Source: Achromobacter spanius
GTDB lineage: Bacteria > Pseudomonadota > Gammaproteobacteria > Burkholderiales > Burkholderiaceae_B
DNA length: 64,000 nt
Assembly: GCF_002812705.1 (NCBI RefSeq)
Contig: NZ_CP025030.1
Coordinates: forward strand, 2,108,001-2,172,000
Direction: 5' to 3'
The notes under the pieces are model-generated. The model worked only from the letters and a program-made list of their open reading frames with translations. It had not been told where the DNA came from and did not search any database. Position 1 is the stretch's first letter. The number at the start of each line of letters is the position of its first letter. Positions 45,664 through 54,777 of this stretch are shown here, piece by piece. A program made the translations under genes and the position numbers.

Positions 45664-45972
45664 TTATCTGGCGCCCGCGGGCGTCAGCGGCTGTACCGCC
45701 AGCCGCAGGCCCAAGGCTTTCAGGATTGCCGTCAGGCTGCTTAGCGCGGGGTTGCCCTTGGGTGACAGCGTGCGGTAGAGCTGGGTGGGATTCAGGTGCG
45801 CTTGCGCCGCGACGGTCTGCACGCCACCAAAAGCCTGCGTCAGTTGCCGCAGCGCGATCAAGAGCTCAGCCTGGGTTCCGTCTTCCAGCACGCTGTTGAT
45901 CAAGTCAACAGCCAATGCTGGGTCATCACGGTACAGCTCGGCCATCGCTTCATCATGGGGTCTGCTTTTCAT
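45664..45972 (-). CDS. Orphan HigA-like addiction-module antidote protein
   Basis: A 102-residue helix-turn-helix protein of the putative addiction module antidote family (COG3636-like): AVDLINSVLEDGTQAELLIAL, then VAAQAHLNPTQLYRTLSPKG and LSSLTAILKALGLRLAVQPL. Members normally follow a RelE/HigB-type toxin gene. Here the upstream 150 bases contain no toxin, and the next gene is an unrelated carrier. The frame extends 42 codons upstream but through the palindrome, so the ATG at 45972 is preferred. Confidence 0.8.
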   Translation of the reverse strand: MKSRPHDEAMAELYRDDPALAVDLINSVLEDGTQAELLIALRQLTQAFGGVQTVAAQAHLNPTQLYRTLSPKGNPALSSLTAILKALGLRLAVQPLTPAGAR

Positions 45973-46020
45973 GGTGTTCTCTGGTTCCAATGTTGCCAAG
46001 CGCGTACCGCGCGCTTCGTA

Positions 46021-46042
46021 ATATTCGTCTATAGACGAATAT
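46021..46042. promoter_or_regulatory. Perfect 22-bp palindrome, probable operator of the antidote gene
   Basis: The half-site ATATTCGTCTA is followed directly by its exact complement TAGACGAATAT. It lies 49 bases upstream of the antidote gene and overlaps a possible minus-strand promoter (TTGAGC, 17 bases, GAATAT). Autorepression is inferred. Confidence 0.8.
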
Positions 46043-46123
46043 AGCTCAAGTTGACTACTTGCACAGCGCACAAAAAAAGGGTGCCGTTCATCCGGCACCC
46101 TTCATCTCACCCACACACATCAA

Positions 46124-47434
46124 TCACGCTTCTATCCGTTCCACCTTGCCGACCAGCAGGATGTACGACAGCGCGCCCAGCAGTGCCAGCGATGACACGT
46201 ACACGATGGCGGGGGCGAAGTTGTCCTTCGATACCAGGAAGCCGATCACGATGGGGGTGCAGATGGACGACAGGTTGCCCACGAAATTGAACACGCCGCC
46301 CGTCAGGCCCAAGAGCCGCACCGGCGCCAAGGTGGACACCAGCGACCACGTAATCGACGCCAGGCCGTTGCCGAAGAAGGCCAGGGCCAAAAAGAAGATG
46401 ACCCAGGGGGTGGAGTCGGTGAAGTTGGCGCCGATCATCGATGTGGAAATCAGCAGGCCCAGGATGATGGGCAGCTTGCGCGCCAGGCCCACGGTGGCGC
46501 CGCGCCGAACCAGGAAGTCGGACAGCACGCCCGAGCACAGCACGCCGACGAACGCGGCCAGGAAGGGCACCGACGCCAGGAAGCCCGACTTGATGAAGTC
46601 CATGCCCCGGTACTTCACCAGATAGGTCGGGAACCACGTCAGGAAGAACCACAGCGTGGACGTCAGGCAGAACTGGCCCAGGTACACGCCCCACAGCTTG
46701 CGCTTGGACATGACCAGGCCCAGGTCATTCCAGTTGAACGGCGCCTTCTTGGCGCGCGCGTTGCGGTCCAGGTCGACCACGCCGCCGCCTTGCTGGATCA
46801 GTTCGATCTCGGCGGCGTTGGCGCCCTTGAACTGGCGTGGCTCGCGATAGATCAGGTACCACAGCACGCCCCAGACGATGCCCAGCAAGCCGGTGCTGAC
46901 AAACACCATGTGCCAGCCGTAGTGGTGTTGCAACCAGGCCAGCACGGGCGTCAGGAAGGCCAGGCCCACGAACTGGCCCGACGTGTAGAAGCCGATGGCC
47001 GTGGCGCGTTCTTTTTCAGGAAACCAGGTGGTGACGACACGGTTGTTGATGGGGTAGGCGGGCGCTTCCAACGCGCCCACCGCCAGCCGCAACACGAACA
47101 GGATGATGAAGCTGCTGGCAAAGCCCATGAAGAAGGTCGCGGCCGACCACAGGATCAGCGCGGCGGCGTACAGCACGCGGGGTGATACGCGGTCCACCAG
47201 CCAGCCGCCGGGGATCTGCATGGCGGCGTAGGTCCAGCCGAAGGCGGACAGGATCAGTCCTTCATGCCAGGTGTCCAGCCCGAACTCGTCCTTGAGCGCG
47301 GGCGCGGCGATGGACAGGTTGCTGCGGTCCAGGTAGTTGATGACGACGGTGATAAACAACATCACCATGATGATGTACCGGCTGCGCGTGGGGCGCTGGG
47401 TATGTTGCAAGCCGGCGTGGGTGGCGGTCGACAC
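46124..47434 (-). CDS. MFS sugar-acid transporter (ACS family, galactonate type)
   Basis: A 436-residue carrier of the anion:cation symporter family. NYLDRSNLSIAAPALKDEFG in helix 1 is the family signature, and GWTYAAMQIPGGWLVDRVSP and PIINNRVVTTWFPEKERATA-like text (YPINNRVVTTWFPEKERA) follow. The start is GTG with GAGGAGA upstream. Last gene of the dgo operon, so D-galactonate uptake is the likely role. Confidence 0.9.
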   Translation of the reverse strand: MSTATHAGLQHTQRPTRSRYIIMVMLFITVVINYLDRSNLSIAAPALKDEFGLDTWHEGLILSAFGWTYAAMQIPGGWLVDRVSPRVLYAAALILWSAATFFMGFASSFIILFVLRLAVGALEAPAYPINNRVVTTWFPEKERATAIGFYTSGQFVGLAFLTPVLAWLQHHYGWHMVFVSTGLLGIVWGVLWYLIYREPRQFKGANAAEIELIQQGGGVVDLDRNARAKKAPFNWNDLGLVMSKRKLWGVYLGQFCLTSTLWFFLTWFPTYLVKYRGMDFIKSGFLASVPFLAAFVGVLCSGVLSDFLVRRGATVGLARKLPIILGLLISTSMIGANFTDSTPWVIFFLALAFFGNGLASITWSLVSTLAPVRLLGLTGGVFNFVGNLSSICTPIVIGFLVSKDNFAPAIVYVSSLALLGALSYILLVGKVERIEA

Positions 47435-47578
47435 GGATTGTCTCCTCGTGCGCCCATCTCGGGGCGGGGGCCATCGGCTAGATTGCCGGTGGGCTATCGA
47501 TATAAAGAAGAAAAAGCGGCGCTCGTGACAGAAGCATGAGACGCCGCATGGCGGTCAGTCAGCGTGATCGGGCTGGCC

Positions 47579-48727
47579 TTACCACTCGGCGAAGCTGCCG
47601 TCGGCGTGGCGCCAGATCGGGTTGCGCCAGCGGTGGCCCACGGCGGCGCGTTCCTTCACGTATTCCTCATTCACTTCAATGCCCAGGCCCGGGCCTTGCG
47701 GAATGGCGACCATGCCGTCTTCGTACTTGAAGACTTCGCGGTTGCTGACGTAGTCCAGCAGGTCGTTGGCGGCGTTGTAGTGAATGCCCAGGCTTTGTTC
47801 CTGGATGAAGGCGTTGTAGCAACCGGCATCGATCTGCAAGCAGGTGGCCAGCGCGATGGGACCCAGCGGGCAATGCAGCGCCAGCGCCACGTCATACGCT
47901 TCGGCCATCGCGGCGATCTTGCGGGTTTCGGTGATGCCGCCCGCGTGGGACGGGTCGGGCTGGATGATGTCCACATAGCCTTCGGACAGCACGCGCTTGA
48001 AGTCCCAGCGCGAGAACAGGCGCTCGCCCAGGGCGATGGGGGTGGACGTCAGCGGCGCCAGTTCCTTCAGCGCTTCGTAGTGTTCGCTAAGCACCGGCTC
48101 TTCGATGAACATCAGCTTGAACGGGTCCAGCTCTTTCATCAGGACCTTGGCCATGGGCTTGTGCACGCGGCCGTGGAAGTCCACGCCGATGCCCACGTTG
48201 GGGCCGACGGCCTGGCGCACGGCGGCCACGTTCTCCAGGCACTTATCCACCTTGTCGAACGAATCGATGTATTGCAGTTCTTCCGTGCCGTTCATCTTCA
48301 CGGCGGTAAAACCACGGTCCACGGCGCTCTTGGCGGCGGCGGCGGTATCGGCCGGGCGGTCGCCGCCAATCCACGAATACACCCGGATGCGATCGCGCAC
48401 GTTGCCGCCCAACAATTGCGACACCGGCACGCCCAGGTGCTTGCCCTTGATGTCCCACAGCGCCTGGTCGATACCGGCCAGCGCGCTCATGTGGATGGCG
48501 CCGCCGCGATAGAAGCCGCCCCGGTACAGGACCGTCCAGTGGTCTTCGATGTTGCGCGGGTCTTTGCCGATCAGGTAGTCGGACAGTTCTTCAACGGCGG
48601 CGGCCACGGAATGCGCGCGGCCTTCCACGACGGGCTCGCCCCAGCCGACGATGCCTTCGTCCGTTTCGATTTTCAGGAAGCACCACCGGGGCGGCACGAT
48701 GTAGGTGGTGAGCTTGGTGATCTTCAT
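47579..48727 (-). CDS. dgoD: D-galactonate dehydratase
   Basis: A 382-residue enolase-superfamily enzyme, the same length as E. coli DgoD. The metal and acid/base residues lie in [50 protein letters not shown] and [12 protein letters not shown]. It dehydrates D-galactonate to 2-dehydro-3-deoxygalactonate. AGGAG precedes the ATG; a longer frame overlaps dgoA and is rejected. Starts inside the dgoA stop (ATGA). Confidence 0.95.
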   Translation of the reverse strand: MKITKLTTYIVPPRWCFLKIETDEGIVGWGEPVVEGRAHSVAAAVEELSDYLIGKDPRNIEDHWTVLYRGGFYRGGAIHMSALAGIDQALWDIKGKHLGVPVSQLLGGNVRDRIRVYSWIGGDRPADTAAAAKSAVDRGFTAVKMNGTEELQYIDSFDKVDKCLENVAAVRQAVGPNVGIGVDFHGRVHKPMAKVLMKELDPFKLMFIEEPVLSEHYEALKELAPLTSTPIALGERLFSRWDFKRVLSEGYVDIIQPDPSHAGGITETRKIAAMAEAYDVALALHCPLGPIALATCLQIDAGCYNAFIQEQSLGIHYNAANDLLDYVSNREVFKYEDGMVAIPQGPGLGIEVNEEYVKERAAVGHRWRNPIWRHADGSFAEW

Positions 48728-49377
48728 GCTTGGGTCTCCTGGGCGGAATAGGCGCGTTGCCAGGCGGCGACAAATGCGCGCGCGTTCTGGCCGACATCGG
48801 TGGCCGTCAGGCCGGGTTTGTACAAGGCGGAGCCCAGGCCGAAGCCGCTGGCGCCCGCCTGGGCAAAAACGGAAAGGTTGTCGGGCGTGATGCCGCCTAC
48901 CGGCACCAGCGCGATCGGCGGGCGCATCACTGCGCGCCAGGCCTTCAGCACGGCCGGGCCTAGCTGTTCGGCGGGAAACATCTTCAGCACGTCGGCGCCG
49001 GCGGCCAGCGCGGCAAAGGCCTCGGTGGGCGTGGCAACGCCGGGGCAGGACGCCATGCCCAGTTTTTTCGCGGCGCGGATGACGGCGGCGTCGCTGTGCG
49101 GCATCACGATCAATTCGCCGCCCGCATCCTGCACGCGCGCGCAGTCGTCGGGATTGAGCACGGTGCCCGCGCCGATCAGGCAGTCGGTGGGCAGGGCGGC
49201 ACGCATGGCGCGGATGCTGGCCAGCGGGTCTGGCGAATTCAGCGGCACTTCGATCAGGCGAAAGCCCGCCGCGTAAAGGGCATTGCCGATGTCTTCCGCT
49301 TCGTGCGGCTGGATGCCGCGCAGGATGGCGATCAGCCCGCAATGGGCCATGGCGGTTTGCAGTCCGGTGTGGGTCAT
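48724..49377 (-). CDS. dgoA: 2-dehydro-3-deoxy-6-phosphogalactonate aldolase
   Basis: A 217-residue class I aldolase. [18 protein letters not shown] holds the catalytic glutamate region; [12 protein letters not shown] and [12 protein letters not shown], with the Schiff-base lysine, follow. It splits KDPGal to pyruvate and glyceraldehyde 3-phosphate. Lies nine bases after dgoK and overlaps dgoD. Confidence 0.95.
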   Translation of the reverse strand: MTHTGLQTAMAHCGLIAILRGIQPHEAEDIGNALYAAGFRLIEVPLNSPDPLASIRAMRAALPTDCLIGAGTVLNPDDCARVQDAGGELIVMPHSDAAVIRAAKKLGMASCPGVATPTEAFAALAAGADVLKMFPAEQLGPAVLKAWRAVMRPPIALVPVGGITPDNLSVFAQAGASGFGLGSALYKPGLTATDVGQNARAFVAAWQRAYSAQETQA

Positions 49378-49386
49378 GTGAGGTTC

Positions 49387-50661
49387 CTAGACGGGTGCCG
49401 AAGTGGGGGTGTCGGTGTCGACCGGTTCTGCCTTGACCGGTCCGGCTTTGATCTGCCCGGTCTTGACCAGCCCGGCGCAGACGGCCAGGTGCCATAAGCC
49501 GCGTTCGGTGGCGTTCTGAGCTTGCTCGGGCGTGCCCAGGCCGTAGTGCTGCATGGCCAGGATGTAGCGTTGGCACAGTGCGGGGTCGCCGCACAGCACG
49601 ATGCGGGGCAGTTCGCCTTGCTCGCGCAGCATCTGGGCCAGCGCGGCAATTTCGTGGCCGATCAGCAGGCCTGACAGATAGTCGGCTTGCGAGGTCGAAG
49701 GCAGCTCACCGGTCAGGCCCAGCGCGCGCGTGCTGAAGATGGTGGACAACACGCCGGCGCGTCCGGCCGGCACACCGGCCACTTTCACGCCGCGCATGAA
49801 GGCGCCGTTGTCGGCGGCGAGGTCGGCCTGCTTGTTTGCCTGCTTTTCGGCTTGCTGGTCGGGTTGCTTGTCGGCGGCGGGCGCATCGCTCATCGTGCGG
49901 CCCAGGATGGTGTGGCCGCGCAGCGCGGCGTAGACCTCGCCGGTCATGAAGGTGTCGAAGTGCGTGACGCGGCCCTGGCGGGAGCTGACCCACTTGGAAT
50001 GCGTGCCGGGCAGGCCGATCAGTACGGTGTCGGCGGGGGGGGCGATTGGATCTGGTTCTGACGTTGGGCCTGATGCGGGATCTGGCTTTGCATCCGGCTT
50101 TGCATCTAGCACTGCATTTCGCCTTGAATCTAGCCTTGCATCCGGCTTTGCCTCTGGCGCTGCGCCCGGCTGCGCGGCCACGTCGCCCACCTGGTCGAAC
50201 AGCACGCCGAACACCTGTGTCTCTTCGCCGCGCATCACGTTGGGCAGGCCATGGCGCTGGATCAAGCCGGGCACGATGTGTACCGGCGTGGCGTCGGGGC
50301 CGGCGCCTGTGCGTTGGACCACGGTCAGCAAGGTGCCGATGCGTTCCAGGTCGACGGGCACGTCCAGGTACGCCGCTTCCTGCCAGCCCTGGGCGCTGCC
50401 GACCATGCCGCAGGCGATGACGGGCAGCGTCGGCTCGGCGCGTAGCCAGTCGCCGCAAGCTTGTTCAAACGCCAGGTCGAAACCGGACAGGGCGGTGCTG
50501 GCCGCGCCGTCCTGCAAGGGCTGCGGCAGGCGCATGATGCCCCAGGGCAGATGCCGGGTGTCCAGCGTGCGGCCCGTGTCGTCCAGCCGGTACGCGCGTA
50601 GTGAAGAGGTGCCCCAATCCAGCGCGATAAGCGCCGCGCGGGCGGGTGTTGCGGGTGTCAT
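49387..50661 (-). CDS. dgoK: 2-dehydro-3-deoxygalactonokinase with low-complexity inserts
   Basis: A 424-residue sugar kinase; usual DgoK proteins are about 290-330 residues. The kinase core is normal: [48 protein letters not shown] and [20 protein letters not shown]. Two inserts break it: an Ala/Lys/Pro/Asp run before the VLIGLPG motif (with [18 protein letters not shown]) and a Gln/Lys-rich run after TILG ([17 protein letters not shown]). Both come from repeats in the DNA. It phosphorylates 2-dehydro-3-deoxygalactonate. First gene of the operon. Confidence 0.9.
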   Translation of the reverse strand: MTPATPARAALIALDWGTSSLRAYRLDDTGRTLDTRHLPWGIMRLPQPLQDGAASTALSGFDLAFEQACGDWLRAEPTLPVIACGMVGSAQGWQEAAYLDVPVDLERIGTLLTVVQRTGAGPDATPVHIVPGLIQRHGLPNVMRGEETQVFGVLFDQVGDVAAQPGAAPEAKPDARLDSRRNAVLDAKPDAKPDPASGPTSEPDPIAPPADTVLIGLPGTHSKWVSSRQGRVTHFDTFMTGEVYAALRGHTILGRTMSDAPAADKQPDQQAEKQANKQADLAADNGAFMRGVKVAGVPAGRAGVLSTIFSTRALGLTGELPSTSQADYLSGLLIGHEIAALAQMLREQGELPRIVLCGDPALCQRYILAMQHYGLGTPEQAQNATERGLWHLAVCAGLVKTGQIKAGPVKAEPVDTDTPTSAPV

Positions 50662-50826
50662 CTGATGTGTCTCATCGTTGGCCGCCTTGCCCGAAGTCGC
50701 TTGCCGGTGGCGCCGAGGTGGCGCGGGCAAGGCGTGCGATACGGGGCGCTGCGACCTTGTTGTCTTGATGCGCGCCGGGCCTTCATAACAGCCTGCGCGC
50801 GTTGGGAAAAAATTCTAGATCAGAGC

Positions 50827-50869
50827 TTGAAAAATCTCAAAATGTAGAATTAAATCCCATATATAGGGA
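50827..50869 (+). promoter_or_regulatory. Promoter and operator in the dgo divergent region
   Basis: TTGAAA (50827-50832), a 17-base spacer and TTAAAT (50850-50855) form a plausible promoter for the IclR gene. It is overlapped at its downstream end by TCCCATATATAGGGA (50855-50869), an interrupted palindrome in an AT-rich island. The remainder of the 401-bp gap between dgoK and the regulator holds no gene that I can support. Confidence 0.5.
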
Positions 50870-51062
50870 ATATGACCTGACGCGATCGGGCAGCCGCCGG
50901 GGTAGAAATCCTGCCGCAACTCGGCCGCAACCCCATCGCGACCCCGCCGCGATCCCGCCACTCCCACTACAACCCCTAACAGCCCCACCGCAACCCACCG
51001 CCTCCGCGCCCTGCGCCATCCCGGGTATGCTTGCCCCCGTTCTCGCTGTGTATTCACGTTTC

Positions 51063-51881
51063 ATGACCACCACCCCGACTGCAGATTCCACCCCCACGCT
51101 GGACCCCGACGCCGTCGCGCCTGCCGGTACGCAAACCTTGATGCGCGGCCTGGCCGTGGTGCAGGCGGTTGCGTCCGGTGCGCGAGACCTGAAAGACATC
51201 TGCGCCCGCATCGGCGTGGCGCGCAGCACAACGCACCGGCTGGCCAGTTGCCTGGTGCAGGAACGCTATCTGCGGGCCTTGCCCGGGGTGGGATATGTGC
51301 TGGGGCCCAAGCTGATCGAGCTGGGTTTCCAGGCACGCGAAGCGTTTCCCATGGCGACCCTGGCGCGCCCCTATCTGGCTGCGCTGGCCGCACAAACGGG
51401 CGACACCATCCATCTGGCCGTGCGTGACAACGACGACGTGCTGTACCTGGAAAAGATCTCGGGCAAGAAAGGGCTAGAGATGCGGTCGCGCGTGGGGCAT
51501 CGCATGCCGCTTGCCGCCACGGGCGTGGGCAAGGCGCTGCTGCTGGATACCGAAGAACCGCAATGGAAGGCGCTGCATCGCATCGGCGCGCCGGTGTCGT
51601 CGCGCGCGCCGGGCGGCCAGCAGACCTGGGAAGCGTTCCGCGACCGCATGCGCGAATACGCGGCGCAAGGCTACGCGTTTGACCTGGAAGACAACGAGCC
51701 GTCGATCCGCTGCGTGGCAGCGCCCGTGCGCGACGCTTCAAGCGGCATCGTGGCGGCGATCAGCGTGTCCAGCACGGTGCCGTACATGTCCCTGGAGCGC
51801 ATGCGCGACATGATCCCTGTGGTGCAGGACGCGGCGGCGGGCATCTCGGCGGAAATGGGCTGGAAGGTCGACCGCGGCTGA
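51063..51881 (+). CDS. IclR-family regulator of the dgo operon
   Basis: A 272-residue regulator. The winged helix is DLKDICARIGVARSTTHRLA, and the effector domain contains GDTIHLAVRDNDDVLYLEK, RSRVGHRMPLAATGVGKAL and DLEDNEPSIRCVAAPVRD. It is divergent from dgoK and its place and family fit a sugar-acid responsive regulator. An upstream frame to 50802 covers the promoter; ATG 51063 matches family length. Confidence 0.9.
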   Translation: MTTTPTADSTPTLDPDAVAPAGTQTLMRGLAVVQAVASGARDLKDICARIGVARSTTHRLASCLVQERYLRALPGVGYVLGPKLIELGFQAREAFPMATLARPYLAALAAQTGDTIHLAVRDNDDVLYLEKISGKKGLEMRSRVGHRMPLAATGVGKALLLDTEEPQWKALHRIGAPVSSRAPGGQQTWEAFRDRMREYAAQGYAFDLEDNEPSIRCVAAPVRDASSGIVAAISVSSTVPYMSLERMRDMIPVVQDAAAGISAEMGWKVDRG

Positions 51882-51893
51882 GCCAGCGCAGTG

Positions 51894-52161
51894 CGTAGGA
51901 TGGGTGTAGCGCGCAAGGTCGCGCGCAAGAACGCAAACGCGGATCGCGCGAAACCCATCAAACAATGGCTGATCCTAAGCGGAACCCGCCACAACGCCTG
52001 GTGCTAAGCGGAACCCGCCACAGCGCATGGTCCTAAGCGGAACCCGTCACAACGCCTGATCCCAAGCGGAACCCGCCACAGCGCCTCTGCCGCTTGATGG
52101 GTTTCGCGCGATCCGCAGCGGTGTTCTTCACACCGATCTTTCGCGCTACACCCATCCTACG
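51894..52161. repeat. Nested inverted-repeat element
   Basis: The outer arms are perfect 20-bp complements (51894-51913 CGTAGGATGGGTGTAGCGCG; 52142-52161). A second perfect 21-bp pair lies inside (51941-51961 and 52094-52114, with GCGCGAAACCCATCAA). Both arm types belong to the widespread GTAGGATGGGT / AACCCATC class of bacterial palindromic repeats. The centre holds four 29-bp repeats. The whole 335-bp gap between the IclR gene and the GST gene is otherwise empty. Confidence 0.95.
51972..52087. repeat. Four tandem 29-bp repeats
   Basis: Four units of exactly 29 bp (116 bp), each with the core AAGCGGAACCCGCCACA or a one-base variant of it (AAGCGGAACCCGTCACA in unit 3). They follow each other with no spacers and are located in the loop of the nested inverted repeat. 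Confidence 0.95.
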
Positions 52162-52216
52162 TTTCTCTATTCCTGCGCACGCCCCGTGGCGCGGAGCGCA
52201 CGATCATTCGGGCGCG

Positions 52217-52837
52217 CTATTCCAGCGGAAGCGTCAGCACGCCTTGCGGGGCGGGGCGCATCATCACGCGGCGGTACCAGGCGGATAGTGCCGGGGTGTC
52301 GGGGCGTTCAATGGGCAGGGCCAGCCAGCGGTGCGCCGCGCAGACGAGAGCGATGTCGCCCATGGTCAGATGGCGGCCGGCGATGAATTCGCGGCCTTGC
52401 AGGGCTTGGTCCAGGATCAGGGCGCGTGCGTTGGAACGCTTGACCGAGGTCTCGATGGCGGCGTGGTCGCGCTTGTCTTCGGGCGTGCGGATCAGGCCCA
52501 GGAAGGCCGGGCCCATCGCGCCTTGCCATTCGGTGGCCTGCCAGTCCATCCAGCGGTCGGCGTCGGCGCGCAGGCAGGCGTCTTCGGGCCAGAGCGTGCC
52601 CACGCCGTAGCGCGAGGCCAGGTAGCGCACGATGGCGTTCGATTCCCACAGCACGAAGCCGCCATCGTCGATGACCGGCACGGTGCGGTTGGGATTGAGC
52701 TTGGCGAATTCCGGCGTGTCGTTCACGCCGAACGGCCCGCCTGCCTGCACGAAGGTGTGCGGCAGCGCCAGTTCGCGCACGGCCAGCATCACTTTCTGCA
52801 CGTTGACGGACGTCAGGCGTCCCCAGATCTTCAACAT
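52217..52837 (-). CDS. Glutathione S-transferase family protein
   Basis: A 206-residue GST. The thioredoxin-like domain shows IWGRLTSVNVQKVMLAVREL and the cis-proline NPNRTVPVIDDGGFVLWES, with glutathione contacts in the Glu-Ser pair, and then AIVRYLASRYG. The helical domain has AGRHLTMGDIALVCAAHRW. Substrate unknown. ATG 52837 is the family start. Confidence 0.92.
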   Translation of the reverse strand: MLKIWGRLTSVNVQKVMLAVRELALPHTFVQAGGPFGVNDTPEFAKLNPNRTVPVIDDGGFVLWESNAIVRYLASRYGVGTLWPEDACLRADADRWMDWQATEWQGAMGPAFLGLIRTPEDKRDHAAIETSVKRSNARALILDQALQGREFIAGRHLTMGDIALVCAAHRWLALPIERPDTPALSAWYRRVMMRPAPQGVLTLPLE

Positions 52838-52856
52838 AACCAGTCCTTGAGTAGTG

Positions 52857-53447
52857 TCAGACGGGCGGCAACTGCCGCCGCGCAAAGCCGCTGTCGCGCG
52901 AAAAGCGCGTCCAGTTGAAAGCCGGCCCGGGGTCGGTCTTGCGTCCCGGGGCAATGTGTTCGTGGCCCCAGGCCGCGGCCAAGGGGTAGCGCGCGCGCAG
53001 CATCGGCGTCAGCTTGCGCAGCGCCAGGTATTGCTCGTCGGCGTAGGGCAGGGTGTCCGTGCCTTCCAGTTCGATGCCAATGGAAAAGTCGTTGCAGCGT
53101 TCGCGCGTGCCAAAGCGCGACACCCCGGCGTGCCAGGCGCGTTGGTCGGTGGACACGAACTGAATGATGCGCCCATCGCGGCGAATAAAGAAGTGGGCCG
53201 ATACGCGCAAGCCGCGCAGGCGTTCCAGCCATGGGTGCGAAGCGTAGTCAAGTGTGTTCAGGAACAGCCCGGCCACTTCGGGGCCGCCAAACTTTCCGGG
53301 GGGCAGGCTGATGTTGTGCAGCACCAGCAGCGAGACCTGCGCGCCGTTGGGACGCGCGTCGTGGTTGGGCGAGGGCAGCAGGGTTACACCCGGGGCCGGC
53401 GCCAGCCAGCCATGTCGATCCAGAAGCAGAGCCATAAGAGAGAGCAT
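52857..53447 (-). CDS. ampD: 1,6-anhydro-N-acetylmuramyl-L-alanine amidase AmpD
   Basis: A 196-residue zinc amidase that recycles peptidoglycan fragments in the cytoplasm and affects AmpC induction. Zinc ligands are the His of SLLVLHNISLPPG and the His and Asp of WGHEHIAPGRKTDPGPAFNW. Substrate-binding text includes SAHFFIRRDGRIIQFVSTD and NDFSIGIELEGTD. The start is uncertain: ATG 53447 or ATG 53435; no clear ribosome-binding site. Confidence 0.93.
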   Translation of the reverse strand: MLSLMALLLDRHGWLAPAPGVTLLPSPNHDARPNGAQVSLLVLHNISLPPGKFGGPEVAGLFLNTLDYASHPWLERLRGLRVSAHFFIRRDGRIIQFVSTDQRAWHAGVSRFGTRERCNDFSIGIELEGTDTLPYADEQYLALRKLTPMLRARYPLAAAWGHEHIAPGRKTDPGPAFNWTRFSRDSGFARRQLPPV

Positions 53448-53566
53448 GCGTGGTGAATCCAACGGGCATTATGCCGTGGTCGTCGCCGCCTCCCAAATCC
53501 GCGCCTTTGCATGGGGCCGCGCGTAAAACGCAGCCGGTGGCGACATCGCTGCCGCCTGCGCGCCGC

Positions 53567-53827
53567 TTATTTCCTGGCCGGGCCGAGCTTGGAATGCTCG
53601 GTGCTGCACCAGGTGTGGCCGTTCAGCAGCACGGCTTCGGACCGGGGCAGGTGGATGCCGCAGTGCGCGCATCGCACCATGGATTCCGGCGCGTGCTTGG
53701 CCGGGGCCGGCTGGCTGCGGCCCTTGGGCTGCTCGCCCGCCTGGCGCGCCGCCGCCATGCGGGCGGCGATGCGGGCCACGAACAGCACCGCGATGATCAA
53801 AACGATCCAGAACAACAACTTGCCCAC
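53567..53827 (-). CDS. PP0621-family small membrane protein
   Basis: An 86-residue protein with one membrane helix (LLFWIVLIIAVLFVARIAA) and a zinc-ribbon-like C-terminal part, VRCAHCGIHLPRSEAVLLNG ending HTWCSTEHSKLG. This is the PP0621 pattern, common next to ampD or ffh regions in Betaproteobacteria and Pseudomonas. One base separates it from the stop of the CcsA-like gene. Confidence 0.85.
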   Translation of the reverse strand: MGKLLFWIVLIIAVLFVARIAARMAAARQAGEQPKGRSQPAPAKHAPESMVRCAHCGIHLPRSEAVLLNGHTWCSTEHSKLGPARK

Positions 53828-53828
53828 G

Positions 53829-54671
53829 TCAGCCTCGATGCAGAATCATTTCCAGCACGAACCGGCTGCCGGTGTACGCCAGAATCAAAAAACCAAAACC
53901 CGTCAACGTCCAGCGCAGCGCAACGCGCCCGCGCCAGCCCCACACGTGGCGGCCAGCGAGCAGCACGCCGAACGTCAGCCAGGACAACAGGGTGAAGACG
54001 GTCTTGTGGTCAAACGGCAAGATTTTGCCCGTCAGCTTCATGGACGCGACCGACCCCGAGCCCACCGCCAGGGTCAGCACGATGAAACCGATCCAGATAA
54101 TACGGAACAGCAGTTGTTCCTGCACCAGCAATGGCGGCTGGGAGTCCAGCACACGGCCGATGATGCTGCGTTCGGCGGGGGCGTCCAGCGGGCGGTGCAG
54201 ATGGCGGTCAAGCAGGGCCATCATCATGGCGTGCAGGGCGGCGATGGTGATCAGGCCATAGGCGGCCAGGGCGATCAGCAGGTGCACGCGCAGCCAGGCG
54301 TTGTCGGCGTGGGGCACGAACTGCCCCTGGGGAAACACGGCGGCCAGGGCGCTGGCGATGGCGGCGGCGGGCAGCAGCAGCAATTGCAGGCCGTCGATAC
54401 GTACCAGCAGGCTTTCCAGCCAGAACACCACCATGCCCAGCCAGATGGCCGCGGACAGGGCCAGTGCCCACCCAATGAACAGATGCTGGGCGCCCAGCAT
54501 GGATTGTTGCAGCCCGATTCCATGCAGGACCAAGGCCCCCAGCAGGCACAGACGGCCGATTTTGCCCGTCCGTTCCACTTCCCCGGCGCCGGCCAGGCGG
54601 GCCCAGAGAGACCCCCCTAGCACTGCGTACGCCAAGGCAGCCGCTGTGTGAAATACAATGCCTAGTGACAT
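53829..54671 (-). CDS. CcsA/YpjD-like inner-membrane protein
   Basis: A 280-residue protein of about eight membrane helices. WLRVHLLIALAAYGLITIAA and HKTVFTLLSWLTFGVLLAGRH are the conserved haem-handling region of the CcsA/CcmC superfamily, with the paired histidines; the tryptophan-rich WWD motif of true CcsA is not evident. YpjD-type relatives are often next to ffh. Precise role unknown. ATG 54671 begins the first helix. Confidence 0.85.
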   Translation of the reverse strand: MSLGIVFHTAAALAYAVLGGSLWARLAGAGEVERTGKIGRLCLLGALVLHGIGLQQSMLGAQHLFIGWALALSAAIWLGMVVFWLESLLVRIDGLQLLLLPAAAIASALAAVFPQGQFVPHADNAWLRVHLLIALAAYGLITIAALHAMMMALLDRHLHRPLDAPAERSIIGRVLDSQPPLLVQEQLLFRIIWIGFIVLTLAVGSGSVASMKLTGKILPFDHKTVFTLLSWLTFGVLLAGRHVWGWRGRVALRWTLTGFGFLILAYTGSRFVLEMILHRG

Positions 54672-54777
54672 AAAAACCGTTGTCTGGATGGGGCCTTGGG
54701 GTGCGTGCCACCCGAAAGCGCAGAATCCGCGCCTGCGGCCACCGTTCAATCAACTAGTTTAAGCGGAAACGCCTCTC

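Noticed and set aside
47579..49594. 671-codon version of dgoD
   Set aside because: The additional N-terminus is an out-of-frame reading of dgoA and dgoK; DgoD of 382 residues fits the family exactly.
51972..52087. CRISPR array
   Set aside because: The 29-bp units follow one another without spacers and no cas genes are present, so this is a tandem repeat.
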